DNA from: Nilaparvata lugens
Taxonomy: Eukaryota; Arthropoda; Insecta; Hemiptera; Delphacidae
Length of the DNA stretch: 64,000 bases
Direction: 5' to 3'
NCBI RefSeq assembly: GCF_014356525.2
Contig: NC_052510.1
Span: forward strand, 20,052,532 to 20,116,531
Shown here: one piece after another, positions 22,269 to 34,158 of the stretch
How positions within the stretch are numbered: the stretch's first letter is position 1
How the letters are laid out: every line of letters begins with the position of its first letter
Position numbers and translations under genes: made by a program
The notes under the pieces: model-generated
Told to the model about the DNA's origin: nothing
What the model saw: only the letters and a program-made list of their open reading frames with translations
Database searches by the model: none

Positions 22269-22984
22269 CTGTAACAAATAATGAAGATATATCATTGGAA
22301 GACATGAACAAATAATATGACGATTACCTGGTCACATACTATGGAGAAGACGAAACAAGTAAGAAGTGAGTAAGTAGCATATTTTCAAGACCGGTTTCCA
22401 CTTTCTGAGCTGTTTGTTAAGTGAAGTCATTGCACTGATGTAAGGCTCGTTCTTTGGTTCTTGTGGCATTGAATCCGGTAGAAGACCTCACTTAATCGTG
22501 GTTTGATTAAATAGAGGACGTTGCAACCGAAAGATAATCTTTTGAAGTGAATAAGATAATAAGTCTGCAAGCTCTTTATCAACTTTTGTACATATAGTTT
22601 TCAGACTTTAACACGCGAGTAGACGCGCCCGTGGCAAATTGCCGCACAATTGTAACTTTTGTATGTAGCTTCGGGAATTTTCGTTTTCCAAGGTTGGCAG
22701 CTCATGTAATCCTTGCTGTGACTGTCCTTTAGACAATCTTGAACAGTTTGAGGATGACAGAATGAAGTTGACTAATTTCAATATATAGGTATTATCTTCC
22801 TATTTTATATTCCATCTTCTGATTTAAACTTTCATTATCTTTTTATTCTATCCAGATGTCAAAAAATGAGTCAAATAAAGAAGGTATATTCATTCCATTC
22901 ATGAGTAGATTATTTTATCCCATAGAAATGATAAATTCTAACAATAAATTTCCAGTATATATTTTTGGAATCTCCTCCATGTAT

Positions 22985-23022
22985 TATGTTATTATATACT
23001 ATTAAATAGTATATAATAACAT
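22985..23022. repeat. perfect AT palindrome
   Basis: ATGTTATTATATACTATT and its reverse complement abut with almost no loop. It is a possible cruciform or a collapsed small element. Confidence 0.85.
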
Positions 23023-23255
23023 AAAACACGTTGAGAAAGATTTGAAATTAATAAATATTGAAACAGCATTGTTAAAACCAACTGTTTATAGTGTAGGGAG
23101 CCATAAGGGTGAGTGTGAGCAAAATGCTCACGCGCGACCACTGAAGTTCTGCAAGTCCGTGCGACTACTCGCGTAAACAAACTTGAAATTCAGTAATGAT
23201 TTGACAAATACATCTTTTTACAGGATGTCATTGCATGTAAAATATTATTTTTTTA

Positions 23256-23580
23256 ATGAATACAATGAATATAAAAATTAGGAAAATCGATGCAAAGTTT
23301 TTCCATAAATCTTTGCATGGACATGGAGTACAGGGACACTTTGTGGAGAGTGTTGGGATTGTTGTACCATCTCATGCGTTCAGGGGGCACCGACCCTTCA
23401 AGCCATGCATCAAAAGTAATGTCTATCCAGTCGAAAGATGCACCGAGATCGCCAACATCTTGTCACCAGCTATTGACTCTTTTTACCACAAATCGACTTC
23501 ACAAGGATGCTGAGTGTCCTTCAAGAAAGCTTCGATTGAACTTCAACTCAGCTACCATCCTGACGTGTGCAGCATACTAA
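23256..23580 (-). pseudogene. unidentified coding-like remnant
   Basis: One minus-strand frame reads as plausible protein for about 100 codons, with VRMVAELKFNRSFLEGHS, GDLGASFDWIDITFDAWLEG, VPPERMRWYNNPNTLHKV and SMSMQRFMEKLCIDFP. It is broken by only two stops, both TGA, which could come from CGA by C-to-T decay. The plus strand is also open in two frames over the same place, so strand is uncertain. I do not recognise the family; a dead transposon protein or exon remnant is most likely. Confidence 0.4.
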
Positions 23581-25047
23581 GGCGATTTCTAAGCTGTTCT
23601 GCTGCACTAGATAACCGTACAAAAACTAATTGTTATAAATGAAACCTGATTAGGAACTACCAATGCAGTTCCAATCGGCAACATTCTTACACCTATGAAA
23701 AGATATTTTACTGATTGAAGAAACTTTCAATTCAACACTTAAAACCTCAATTTTCTACTTCAAATTAATTTCACAGGATAATAGTAACTATACTAAATCT
23801 GACAACCGACAGCAAAATAATATCTAAACAAAAAACCAACCACAATCAAAGATTGAGTTGAAAAGAACTGGCGTCTGATCAGATAAAGATTATTCTGCCG
23901 TTTGTCACGTGATCAGAGCAGAAAAAGAATTCGAAGCTGTCTGTTCCGACATTACCTAAATATAGAGAAAAACCAAATAGACCATTCGTAACCAGCTTGA
24001 CCAACCCAACGGCTTAGCTATTTTCAGGTTATAAAAATAAATTATTCGATTATAATCCTATTATTCTTGAAAATCTATTTTATAATATTTTTATGATATT
24101 CATATAATATTTTCAGTTGAAATGTCTATCTTTTACGTATTTTTATTGCTACCACATATCCTACCCAATATCAAGTAAATGCAACGATGCTATCGTCTAT
24201 ACTAGAACCAATAACTATAAATCAAAGATTTACTTACTCGAATAAATAAATTAACTTTTATTTCGTTATGATTTTTGAAAAAAACACCAGACCTGGTGTA
24301 ACATACCTTAGCTATTTATAAGGTTTCCAACCATGACATGCACTGCACACGTTAACCGCCAATTATGAACTTCACTTCGAATAAGATTGTTTCAGTATTT
24401 CACATTAAAAATTGATTACCGGTATATATTTCACATGCAAATGATGCTTGAGTTTTGATTGTTGAATACGTTCTATTCTTGTCTTATAGCACATTTTTGA
24501 TCGATACTTGGTGAGGTGGGTACAGTACCTTAATATTCAAATAAAATACCATACCGTAAACGGCCTAAAAATAGCCTACTACTGTGTTGACATTTCTGAA
24601 AATAAGAAAATGTATGAACAATGATTTAATCTTTTTAATTTCTGTAATAATTATTAACGTTCTTGACGACATAGTCATCAAAATCATGTATCCATCTACA
24701 AAATATCAGCATAATATTATAAATCCTACCTGAAGTTGAGTGTAGAATGTAAGCTTAAATTTCATGGATTGGGTGTTATTACCTAGGCTTAGGCTATATT
24801 GGCAATGGTCATTCACACACCTTTTTTCAACACAATCAGAGATTTTCATAAAAAAATCTATTAAACTACCTACTAGGTTCACAACGAAGTTTGAATGTAA
24901 AAACATTTTTAAATAAAAGTTTAAAAGAGACAATAATGCTATAAATAGTGTTATTATATATATAACACTTATAAAGTCCTATATATAACACTTTGATATA
25001 TAACACATAATGCTATAAATAGTGTTACATAGGTTGGTCATATATTT
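23581..25047. other. AT-rich DNA, no gene seen
   Basis: No coding exon is convincing here. The missing first CUTA exon could be sought in this stretch. A 21-base word (ATAATGCTATAAATAGTGTT and one more base) occurs twice, at about 24932 and 25006, just before the next repeat. Confidence 0.4.
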
Positions 25048-25866
25048 TTTACTTTCCTTGTCCTATTACCATAGGTAAGGGAAGGATTGCTTTTCGAAAA
25101 AATAAGGTACCCCAATTTCTAAATTTCTATACGTTTCAAGGTCCCCTGAGTCCAAAAAAGTGGTTTTTGGGTATTGCTGGTCTGTATGTGTGTGTGTATG
25201 AGTGTATGTGCGACTGTGTACACGATATCTCATCTCCCAATAAACGGAATGACTTGAAATTTGGAACTTAAGGTCCTTACAATATAAGGATCCGACACGA
25301 ACAATTTCGATCCAATGCAATTCAAGATGGCGGCTAAAATGGCGAAAATGTTGTCAAAAAAAGGGGTTTTCGCGATTTTCTCGAAAACAGCTCCAACGAT
25401 TTTGATCAAATTCATACCTAAATTAGTCATTGATAAGCTCTATCAACTGCCATAAGTACCATATCTGTAAAAATTCCAGGAGCTCCGCCCCATCTATGCA
25501 AAGATTGATTATAGATTCCCAATTATCAGGCTTCAGATACAATTTAAACAAAAAATTCCATGGGAAAGATTGAGCATGAAAATTTCTACAATTAATGTCC
25601 AGTAACATTTTCACCTAAAATTTATAATAAGCTCGAAATTCGAGAAAATGTTATTATTTCAATTGCAAACTGTTGGCAACTGTTGATTCTATTAAATCAT
25701 TCACTATGAAGAGATAGCAGACTTCGTGTCTCCAGCGTTATTGTCCTGTCACCAGCTGGCTTGGATCTTTGAAGAGTAGACTTTAGATGCGCGTGAACAC
25801 TAGCGTCAGGTGATAAATTTTCATAACGGCAAGGAAAGTTGTGTGAGTGCGCCACACCAGATTTTT
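25048..25866. repeat. 0.8-kb dispersed repeat, copy 2
   Basis: This has the same orientation and layout as 10097-10918, with the same terminal words (ACTTTCCTTG and GGCAAGGAAAGTTGTG). Differences are scattered substitutions and small indels, including the (TG)n part, so the two copies are not recent duplicates. Confidence 0.8.
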
Positions 25867-27499
25867 TACAGCATGCAATAATAATATTTTCATTGTTTTT
25901 TGAAACTCTTGATTGAATTGAAATGAAGTAAAAAAAGAACTTATCTTTGACCGCTGCTTTTAGTGTTGATGCGACTGGTTAAATACCAATAATTTCATCA
26001 GATTTTTATTTGAATCCTTGTATGATTCAAATAATTCTTGATTATTGTATGATTCATTCAGTTCACAATTTTATTCGTACCGGTAGCCTATTTATTTGTT
26101 TCTATTTTAATAAATTATTTTTTTTCCTTATTGAATATCCATTATTTTTTTACTTGTTGAATATATCACAAATGTAAACTTTAAAGTATAAATTCCGTAT
26201 TTTTAAAACTCATTAATATGGCTAAGTTCAATTCCTCCACCACAACCCTCAAATTTTGAGAGTTTACTGTTTGAACATAATTTAGTTTGATGCAGCACAC
26301 AACGAAACGGTCGTCACTAACATGAGTTTTAAAAATATTTCTTCTTTAAAGTTTACATGTGTGATAATTATATAATAATAAAATGTATTTGAATTGAAAT
26401 TTTGATATATTATTGGATGAGGTTGCCCTTTGTATTAACTGTACATCGTAATAAGCCTTATCTACACCAAGTGCGCTATGCAAAATATTACTGTGAAAAC
26501 GACATTATAAACAATCAAGTACAGCAGTAGGCTACCTACGAAGGCTAGTCAATATGCAAGGTTTATTGCGATAGACTCTTCATACCTTGGTCAATAAGAG
26601 TAATATGGTTTTTAGAACTCAATTATTATTTAATTAAATCATATTTAATAAGAGTTTTTATTTAAATCCTCAGTGAATTCTATACCTACAAAAAGTTATT
26701 GTAAAATTCTATAATAAAAGTTATTGAATGTCAAAATTTGAGGCTCGATTTTTATTCATATAGATTATTGGTAACTGTAAATAAAACAGCTCAGTTATTG
26801 AATAACTAAAATTTATTGCAAATGCTCTCTATGAAACAACATCAATAAACTTAATTTATATTTATTTACAAATGAAACTCACTTTATCAATGATTGATTA
26901 CATTAGTAAGTATATATCTTGTTTATTCAAAACCAAATATAAAAGCTCATTTTATAAAATGACATTATAGTAAGTTACCCTTTCTTTGAAAAGTTTTTAT
27001 ATTTTTATATTTTAACATAAAATAATAGATAAAAAACACAAACCACAACTACTAGTTTCAATGTTTTACATAATCTTCATAAATACATTATTATATTGTT
27101 TACATATCTGTACTAATATAATAACATTTTGTTTTAGTGGGCTAATATTATCAATTATTTAGATCCTTCGAGTTCATTAATGTATAAATTTTCAAAATAA
27201 CCTGAAAGTGGTAATCCCATTGCCAAACCTACCATGGAAATGCAAGATAGAAAAATCTATTTTCAGATTTTATTAATAAAAATAAGTACCTATCCCTGAA
27301 TACATACATTTTAAGAAAATACAAGCTTATTTTTATACTTTGCTGAATGGCCATCACGCTTTTATGCCTCTTTACACATTAGCTAACCATGATTCTAGTT
27401 TTCTCATTGAATCATAAAATAAATTAAAATCCATGAAAAACGTGGTAATGAATTTGAAATATGATACAATTGTGAGAAAACCTTACAGATTGTTTGTTA
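25867..27499. other. AT-rich DNA, nothing identified
   Basis: I see no exon with good splice sites, no repeat pair and no RNA gene in this stretch. Confidence 0.4.
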
Positions 27500-28530
27500 A
27501 TGTGAAAGCGGTTTCAATCGGACTTTGGACCGGCACTATTGAACTTGTCTACAATGATCAAGCTCAATGGTGGTGGTTTACCATTCATACAATCTATCAT
27601 ACCTACTTCCATCAACATACATCTCTCACACTAAGGAGAACACACTTGAAATGATTTACAAAAAAGATAAGTTAGTAATTTAGTTTTCTCTAAAACGTGA
27701 ATAAAATCTTATTAGACGTTATACAGACGAATTACACACTATTTGTTTAGTAGAACTGCTTCAATCAACTGCTTGTGTGGATTTTCAGTCGTCAAAAAAT
27801 GTTTTTAAGAAAAAGCTATACAAATTTCCTGTAATATGAATGATTTATGAAACTTTATTGCCACTCAATACGGAACAAACTGCCGGCTAGCGAATTACGA
27901 AATTCGTGTTAGCAGACTTATTAGTAAACCAGAGATGATATATTCATATAAAAAAAACAATTTGACCCAGACATTTCAATCGGGGTTTAATCGGACTTTG
28001 GACCGGCACTAATGAACTTGTCTACGATGATCAAGCTCAATGGTGGTGGTTTACCATTGATACAATCTATAGATCTGAATGAATATTGTAATTTTATCTA
28101 TAGGTTTTATTACATTATTTAAAACACGAGAAAAGTATGTTATTCAAGTGGAAAAATTGAAATCATCTCTATTTTGAGTAAATCATTTCAAGTGTGTCTT
28201 TGTCCTTAGTGTGAGAGATGTATGATGATGGAAGTAAAGGTATGATAGATTGTATGAATGGTGATATGGATTGGAAATTTGACATGATTCAATTATTAAA
28301 CTTACATATAGCATTGTGATACCCTTGGGGTTCAAGTACATTCTAAGGAGAAAATAATAAAAGTGCTGCTCATTTATAGAGAAGTGGCATTGTTTTATAA
28401 AATCAGTTATTTCGATATTGAAATGAATTTACTTCAATTTTCCCACTTGAATAGCATACTTTTCTCGTGTTTTAGATCATGTAATAAAACCTACGGATAA
28501 AATTACGATATTCATTCAGATAGTTCTTCA
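27500..28530. repeat. complex fold-back cluster
   Basis: A block of about 90 bases with TCGGACTTTGGACCGGCACT occurs directly at about 27518 and 27990. Its right neighbour (27580-27655, with CTCTCACACTAAGGA) is repeated inverted at about 28185-28263. A further pair (about 28075-28160 and 28436-28527, with AAAACACGAGAAAAGTATG) is also inverted. The parts together form nested stem-loops. Confidence 0.75.
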
Positions 28531-31500
28531 AGTAAATCTATATAGGAGATGATATATCTTACCACATAAGTGATTTTTTAAATTGATTGTACTACTAGAT
28601 TACTAGATTTTACTGATGGTTAAATAAAATGCAAAAACATACCTTTGATATCACTACTTTAAATTTGTTTTTTGTGTTGATTATTCAAAGTTTTCAAAAC
28701 AATACATCATTCTTTTGTTGTCAGAGAAACGAAGTTGAATTATTCTAATCTAAATGTTACGGCACCGGCATATCTATTTCCCCAACTATTCATATTATAT
28801 TACTGTATCGCGGGTAGGTGACTGTATAGAAATGGAATACTGTGTAATGTGATTATAAGAAATAATACAGTAATGCACAGTATAATACATTAATTATTGA
28901 ATTTCTCACTTTCGAAAAGTTTAAAGAGCCACGGGCAGTCAGACCGGTTTTCTAGCTTTTACTCGATTGCTCGGAAATAAGTTAATAGAAAGTGTTCTTC
29001 ATACAGAAAAATATATTTTGCAACACTTCTATTACACCCTCCTAAGCCTTCAGCTGAATCTGTGTACTGATCTCAAGGCCATAGATAAGATTTCCAAAAT
29101 CCTTGTACTTACGTCGTCGCGCAATACAAATAACAGGGTGTGCAGTGATAACCCAATCCGAAATTCAGTGTGATAAGGCTGTGTCGTAGACGATTTTTGC
29201 AAGAGACGGAAAGGTGTTGAAATTCTTTTCTACATCCGATTTGTTGGCCAGAAAGCCTAAATTGAAGCATTTTTAGGGATTACATGAGTCTCCCCCTCTC
29301 TTATTACTCCAATTAGCATTTACAGAGTGAGTCATATGTATGGGAACCCTTCAATGAATTGGAGACTTATAAAAGTATCATAGAACATTTTTATCGATGC
29401 CATCTTTCTTGTTTTAGAGAGGCATTTGAAATTATGTATCACACACATTTCAAATATTGCTTACATTACGAATATTCGAGTTACAACCCCTAAGTCACAC
29501 CCTTATGAGGGTCTGAAATTCAGTTGCACGTCGAAAGGTAGAGTATTATACCAATAACTTATCCTGAAAGTTACAGTATTATCTACAACAGTCTTCAACT
29601 TTTTGAAGTATTCCCATAGGCCTACATATGATTCACTCTGTATTATATCAATTGAAAACATCAGCATTATAGTCACCCAGAATTCACCTTGGAATTCAAT
29701 TCTATCGATGTTCAGTGATAGTTCGAGAGTGATTTTCGAGAAAATAAATCGACTTGAAAATTACATTGACAAATGCAAAAAAGTTGTTAAAAATAGTACG
29801 GGCATGTGAAAATTACGTTATGAATTATTTCAAGACTTTTTCACTTTTATATGAATTTTACGTAAAAAACGTTTCCAAATTTACTGTTTTTACGTAAAAA
29901 AACGTTATATTTACATTGTGTGCGGACTGTGTCTTGTCACCGAGTCAAGTCTTATCTATTGTTTGTGAATTGCGCGAAATCCTGTTGATAAATTGTTCCA
30001 TCCAGGTAAGCATATTCTTAGCCACTAATGTGATTAGGTTTTTTATTAATTTTTCCATTTTCATAGACGTCAACATGTCAGTGGCGTAGCATACACCCCC
30101 GCAGACCCCATGATGGGGGGTGTCCGGGTCAGGTTTATCTGTTCAAATACAAATATTGTATTGAAATAGCTTTAAAATAACGCAAAACATCCGTCAAAAT
30201 CTGTGTTTTTATGCTTTTTCGAGAAAAGACTGACAGAAAACATTCAAACTTGGTGCAGAGGTTTAGGTAGGATCTAGGAATTTTGTGATTTTTATTTAGG
30301 AAGGACATAGATATTTCGTCAAAGATACGCCCAAAAACGCAATTTTCCAGCGTTTTTTAGCATGGGTTTTCATCTTTCAAATGTTTTGAAAGATGGGTTT
30401 TCATCAACCATCAAAGGTTTTCTCATTTTTTTTCATAATCGATATAGAATGTCCAAATTTAGGTTTAACTGCAGTGGAAATAAATTGTATAAGGACTTGG
30501 GAATAAGTGTAATGATCCATATAGAAGTGTTTTTCTGTATTTTATCAGCTTTGCCGAGACCAAATTGACTGAGAACGTTCAAAATAGGTACAGAGGTCCA
30601 TCTCATATTATATTCTTTGCTTTGAAGTGATTTTTTCAAGAACAACAGGACTTGAAAAAGTAAACTCGAAACTCTATACACAGGTTCAGCTTAGCTAAGT
30701 TCAGACGTTGCTTAATTAAAGAGTTTGTTTCCCACAGTTTTTCATTGAGTTTGCAATGCATTTCTCTAAATTTCTCAAATAAATATTTTTAATTGATAGG
30801 ATTAGATACATAATTGAAATCAACCGGAGATTGAATCAAGCCTGAAAGACTCTTTTGACCTTGGATCGAAGGAAGTGCAAGCCAAATGGAAAATGCAGAA
30901 TGCTGAGGAAACGCAGAAAAATGCTTGATAACTCATGAAAAACGCTGAAACCCGCCTTTTTTGGGTCGTATCATTGGCATTAGTTCAAAACCCTTTTAAT
31001 ACAATATTTCTACACCTCAGCTGAACTTCTCAACCAAATTCGAAAATTTGCTGTTTATCTGTTCTCCAAAAAGTTTAGAATACGCAGAAAATGCTAATTT
31101 TAGGTGTAAGTTGATTTTTTTGTTGAATCTCCACGGCAATCAAATCTCATTCGCCCCACCCGAAATCAAATCCTGGCTACGTGCCACCAGACTGATCAAA
31201 TTATTTGCATCTCAAAACGCAAGAAGACAGAGACAGATGAAATTTTGTGTGTAGTAGTGGAGGTGATATTGTGGTAGATGATATTCATATCAAATAAAAA
31301 TACTAGAAATTATCACAACTACCTACTTATTTCAAATAAATTAAAATAAATGGTTGTGAAATTTCTGCAACTGCAAAATATTGATAGAATGACATAATAT
31401 AAAATAATTATCCAATGAAGTACCGTATATAATACTTTTTAATTTTTTTTTCAAAACATGAAAAATTGCGAAAGTAACAATAAATTGTTAATCTACATAA

Positions 31501-33039
31501 ATACATTATTATTCATGAAAGAACACATGTTTTGTAATGTACAAAATTATACAATGGAAGTGGGATAAACTATGGTAATGGTAAAACGATGTGTACGGTG
31601 TCAAACTATAGGATAACATGTTCACTACTGTCTTTGCAGAATGAGGAACAACACACACGATGAACTGTCCCTGCGGTCTTTGTGACATATTTTCGTGCCT
31701 GAAATGAAATAAAAATAAATTATTTTCAAAAACTCCAATTGATTGGAATGAAAGGAATACCACAAGGAATAACAGAAGTAATGAGTTATACAAAAATGTT
31801 GTCACACAATAGTCCAGTCACATATACATTGGTGCTTGCAATTAATATTGTAGTTCTGATTTTTTAATATATCTTTTGGATACATGAGAGAAGTCCATAA
31901 CCAATTTCTTCAAGCAAAGGAAATTTCATTAATTTCCTTGTGATAGATACAGAACATCGTATTTTGGGTTCATTTTCCAGTTTTCAGCTATTTCTGCCAA
32001 ATCCAGTAATCAGACAGAAAAATTGGTTCTCGCCCTTTTACAGATAAAATGGGATCATGCAGAACTCTCCATCTCCAATGAGTAATAATTTATCAAAAAT
32101 GTGTAAAATTGAAAGAAAAAATCAATTCTGATGAATTTTAGGTTTTGATCAACAATATCTTCCGATTGTTACCATTTACATATATAATTCAAAATTCCTC
32201 TGGGAGTATTTTTGTGCTTTACAATCTAAGATCAGGTAGAGCGCTTCATCTCATATAGATTTCCAGGTACACCGGACAACAATGCTCATTGTATTGTGAA
32301 AAACACCTAATTTCCAGCTTCAACCATCATCACCAACTACATTGTCCAGCACAATGACAGAAGTTAATGATATTATGTTCTATGAGAATCATCTGTTAGA
32401 TGCACTTAATTTCATTCCCTATTGGAGAGGCGCGCATAAGGACAACTCAAGGATCAAAATTTCAAACTCTTTGTCACCTTTAAATTTGGAAGAAAAATAG
32501 CACAAGGACTACTGTACCTTATTATTTTATCTATCAATGTTATTAAATTAGTGTCATTTGCATTGTAAATAAAAATAAAAATAAATTTATAACTTTTGAC
32601 ACAATGCTCAGATTTCATCTTACTACACTTCATTCTTCTCGACTCGTCAAGGCGGTCCAACATCATGCATCATAAGTCAAATTCGGTTGAGAAATGGAAA
32701 AATTGTTGTTGAGTGTACTTAGCCCATATTCCAATACACAAAATATGGCCAATTTCTATCTTTTATTGCAAAAAATAGCAGGTAGAACAATTTGAAATGA
32801 ATTACCTCTCACTCATTGCAAGCTTTTATTCATAAGACTGGGAATTATGAATTTACCATGTATTTTCATATACACATGCTTGTTGTTTGTGAAGTCTAAT
32901 TTAAATGTATTTTCCAGTCATAATAATGTCCACTCTCATTACACACTGAATTGATTAAAGATCTGAAATGAATTTTACTATTATAGATCTAGTCATACTA
33001 GTTTTAAGGCCTGAGTAAGCATATTTTACAATCACCTAC
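28531..33039. other. AT-rich intergenic or intronic DNA, no firm gene
   Basis: No recognised coding exon was found. At 29930-30003 a GC-richer stretch ends in CCATCCAG followed by GTAAGC, which could be a noncoding first exon (+). At 31509-31691 a minus-strand acceptor TTTCATTTCAG is followed by open frames that I could not assign. At 30088-30122 a short G/C-rich hairpin (ACACCCCC facing GGGGGTGT) is seen. Confidence 0.35.
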
Positions 33040-33275
33040 CGTTAGGGAATTACTTGAGAAGGAATACAAGAGAAAAATTAAAAAGTTCCTATTGAAGAAA
33101 TGTTTTTATAGTCTTGAACAGTATTTTAGCATTAGGTTGAACAGCATTGAATGATGTGATAATTTCTCATATAAAGTGAAAAGATGTGATTTTTAAGTAA
33201 ATTTACAGTGCCTGTACAATATTTTATATAATGTGTCTTGGGCAATGAATAGGCCTAAAATTTGAATTTGAGCGC
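33040..33275 (+). mobile_element. LINE 3'-end fragment
   Basis: This encodes RKIKKFLLKKCFYSLEQYF, the C-terminal signature of CR1/Jockey-like ORF2 (compare RKLKKYLIARPYYAVTEFIE at the end of the intact LINE at 44.6 kb). It ends in a TTGAATTTGAG tail. Most of it is included in duplication unit X. Confidence 0.65.
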
Positions 33276-33343
33276 GACCAGCTTTGTTAGTAGTTGTACA
33301 ATAAACGGTTTTTTTAGTCTATAGCTGATTAATGTCTTCTTAG

Positions 33344-33604
33344 TTGTTAGGTGTGGTTTCTAATATTGACTCCACGAAATGGAAGTCGTTGAACAAATCG
33401 AAATTAATGGTCTACCGGCCCGTGTGTACCCAGGCTAACAAACAATTAGTAGGGAACATCTACAAAACCCAACCAATGGAGAACGGTCCTGTCTCAAAAA
33501 TTTGTTTTGGAGACACCAACAATAATTATGAATGTTCCAGGCGGCCTCCAATAGGAGATCAAGGAAGTATTCTAATGTTAGAATGCAAAACTCTAAAAAA
33601 GTAA
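33344..33604 (+). CDS. unidentified open frame or exon, copy 1
   Basis: A clean frame of 86 codons ends in TAA, directly after an acceptor-like TGTCTTCTTAG and without its own ATG at the start, so an internal or last exon is possible. It has four cysteines (YRPVCTQANK, SKICFGDTNNNYECSRRPPI, LECKTLKK) spaced as in a small extracellular domain. The composition is protein-like. It lies between a LINE tail and a SINE, so TE origin cannot be excluded. I do not recognise the family. An identical copy lies at 38221-38481. Confidence 0.4.
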   Translation: MLGVVSNIDSTKWKSLNKSKLMVYRPVCTQANKQLVGNIYKTQPMENGPVSKICFGDTNNNYECSRRPPIGDQGSILMLECKTLKK

Positions 33605-33770
33605 ATTCGTGTGGCTTTTGTTGGTGGGGAGTCTCTTGCGGGAAGGTCTCACCGCCTGAATATATTTAAGCCGTCAATGGGCCTTACGACTGTAGCTTAC
33701 TTCAGCCAATACTTCAACAATTTAGCGTGCCCATCTGATAAAACGATAATGCGAAACTCTATTATTATTG
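33605..33770 (-). mobile_element. SINE, copy in unit X
   Basis: The plus strand reads GGTGGGGAGTCTCTTGCGGG, GCCGTCAATGG, TACTTCAGCC, TTTAGCGTGC and CATCTGATAAAACGAT in order. This is the reverse complement of the body of the SINE at 53.4-53.64 kb. The tRNA-like head is not seen here. Confidence 0.6.
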
Positions 33771-33856
33771 GTATTGAAAGCAATTTGTAATTTGCATACA
33801 GCATCGACAGGAAAACAAACATGATTTGATAGGTTGATAATTACAAGAAAGCTCAC

Positions 33857-33946
33857 CTGATAATTGATACGGTGATCACCAGCAATAAACTAGCAAGATA
33901 GACCCAGCAGAAAGTTTCATCCATAGCTCAATCAGCCTGTTATTCT
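33857..33946 (-). CDS. possible signal-peptide exon, copy 1
   Basis: The minus strand has an acceptor (TTTTTTCAG), a short leader, an ATG at 33924-33922 and 22 codons (MDETFCWVYLASLLLVITVS, then II), and a donor GTGAGC at 33856. A hydrophobic N-terminus next to good splice sites suggests the first coding exon of a secreted or membrane protein. Downstream exons were not identified. It is duplicated at 38734-38823. Confidence 0.35.
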
Positions 33947-34158
33947 CTGAAAAAAGAAAAATAACTGTTTCTAGACCTGCTAAGAGTTTATATGACAATA
34001 CAGTAGGCTACCTGTATCATACGTATTCAATGATTCTTTTATAAAATCCGTTCTCAAAACCTATTTTTTGGATTTGGTTTTGAGGTGTTCAATCCTGAGT
34101 GAGACAGGAGTCAGGTGTTATAACGTGAAGCTTTATATGCAACCTAAAGCATGCTATA

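Larger units (their letters stand above)
33067..34158. repeat. duplication unit X, copy 1
   Basis: These 1092 bases match 37944-39035 at a constant offset of 4877, with no difference noticed by eye. The unit holds a LINE tail, an 86-codon open frame, a SINE and a signal-peptide-like exon. Confidence 0.9.

Noticed and set aside
23256..23580. Two TGA codons read as selenocysteine
   Set aside because: No SECIS-like element seen and the locus looks decayed; CGA to TGA mutation is simpler.
31509..31691. Minus-strand frame with GTVHRVCCSSFC, resembling an insulin A chain, behind a good acceptor
   Set aside because: The last conserved cysteine is absent (stop two codons later), no B chain was found, and another frame is longer. 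Probably chance.
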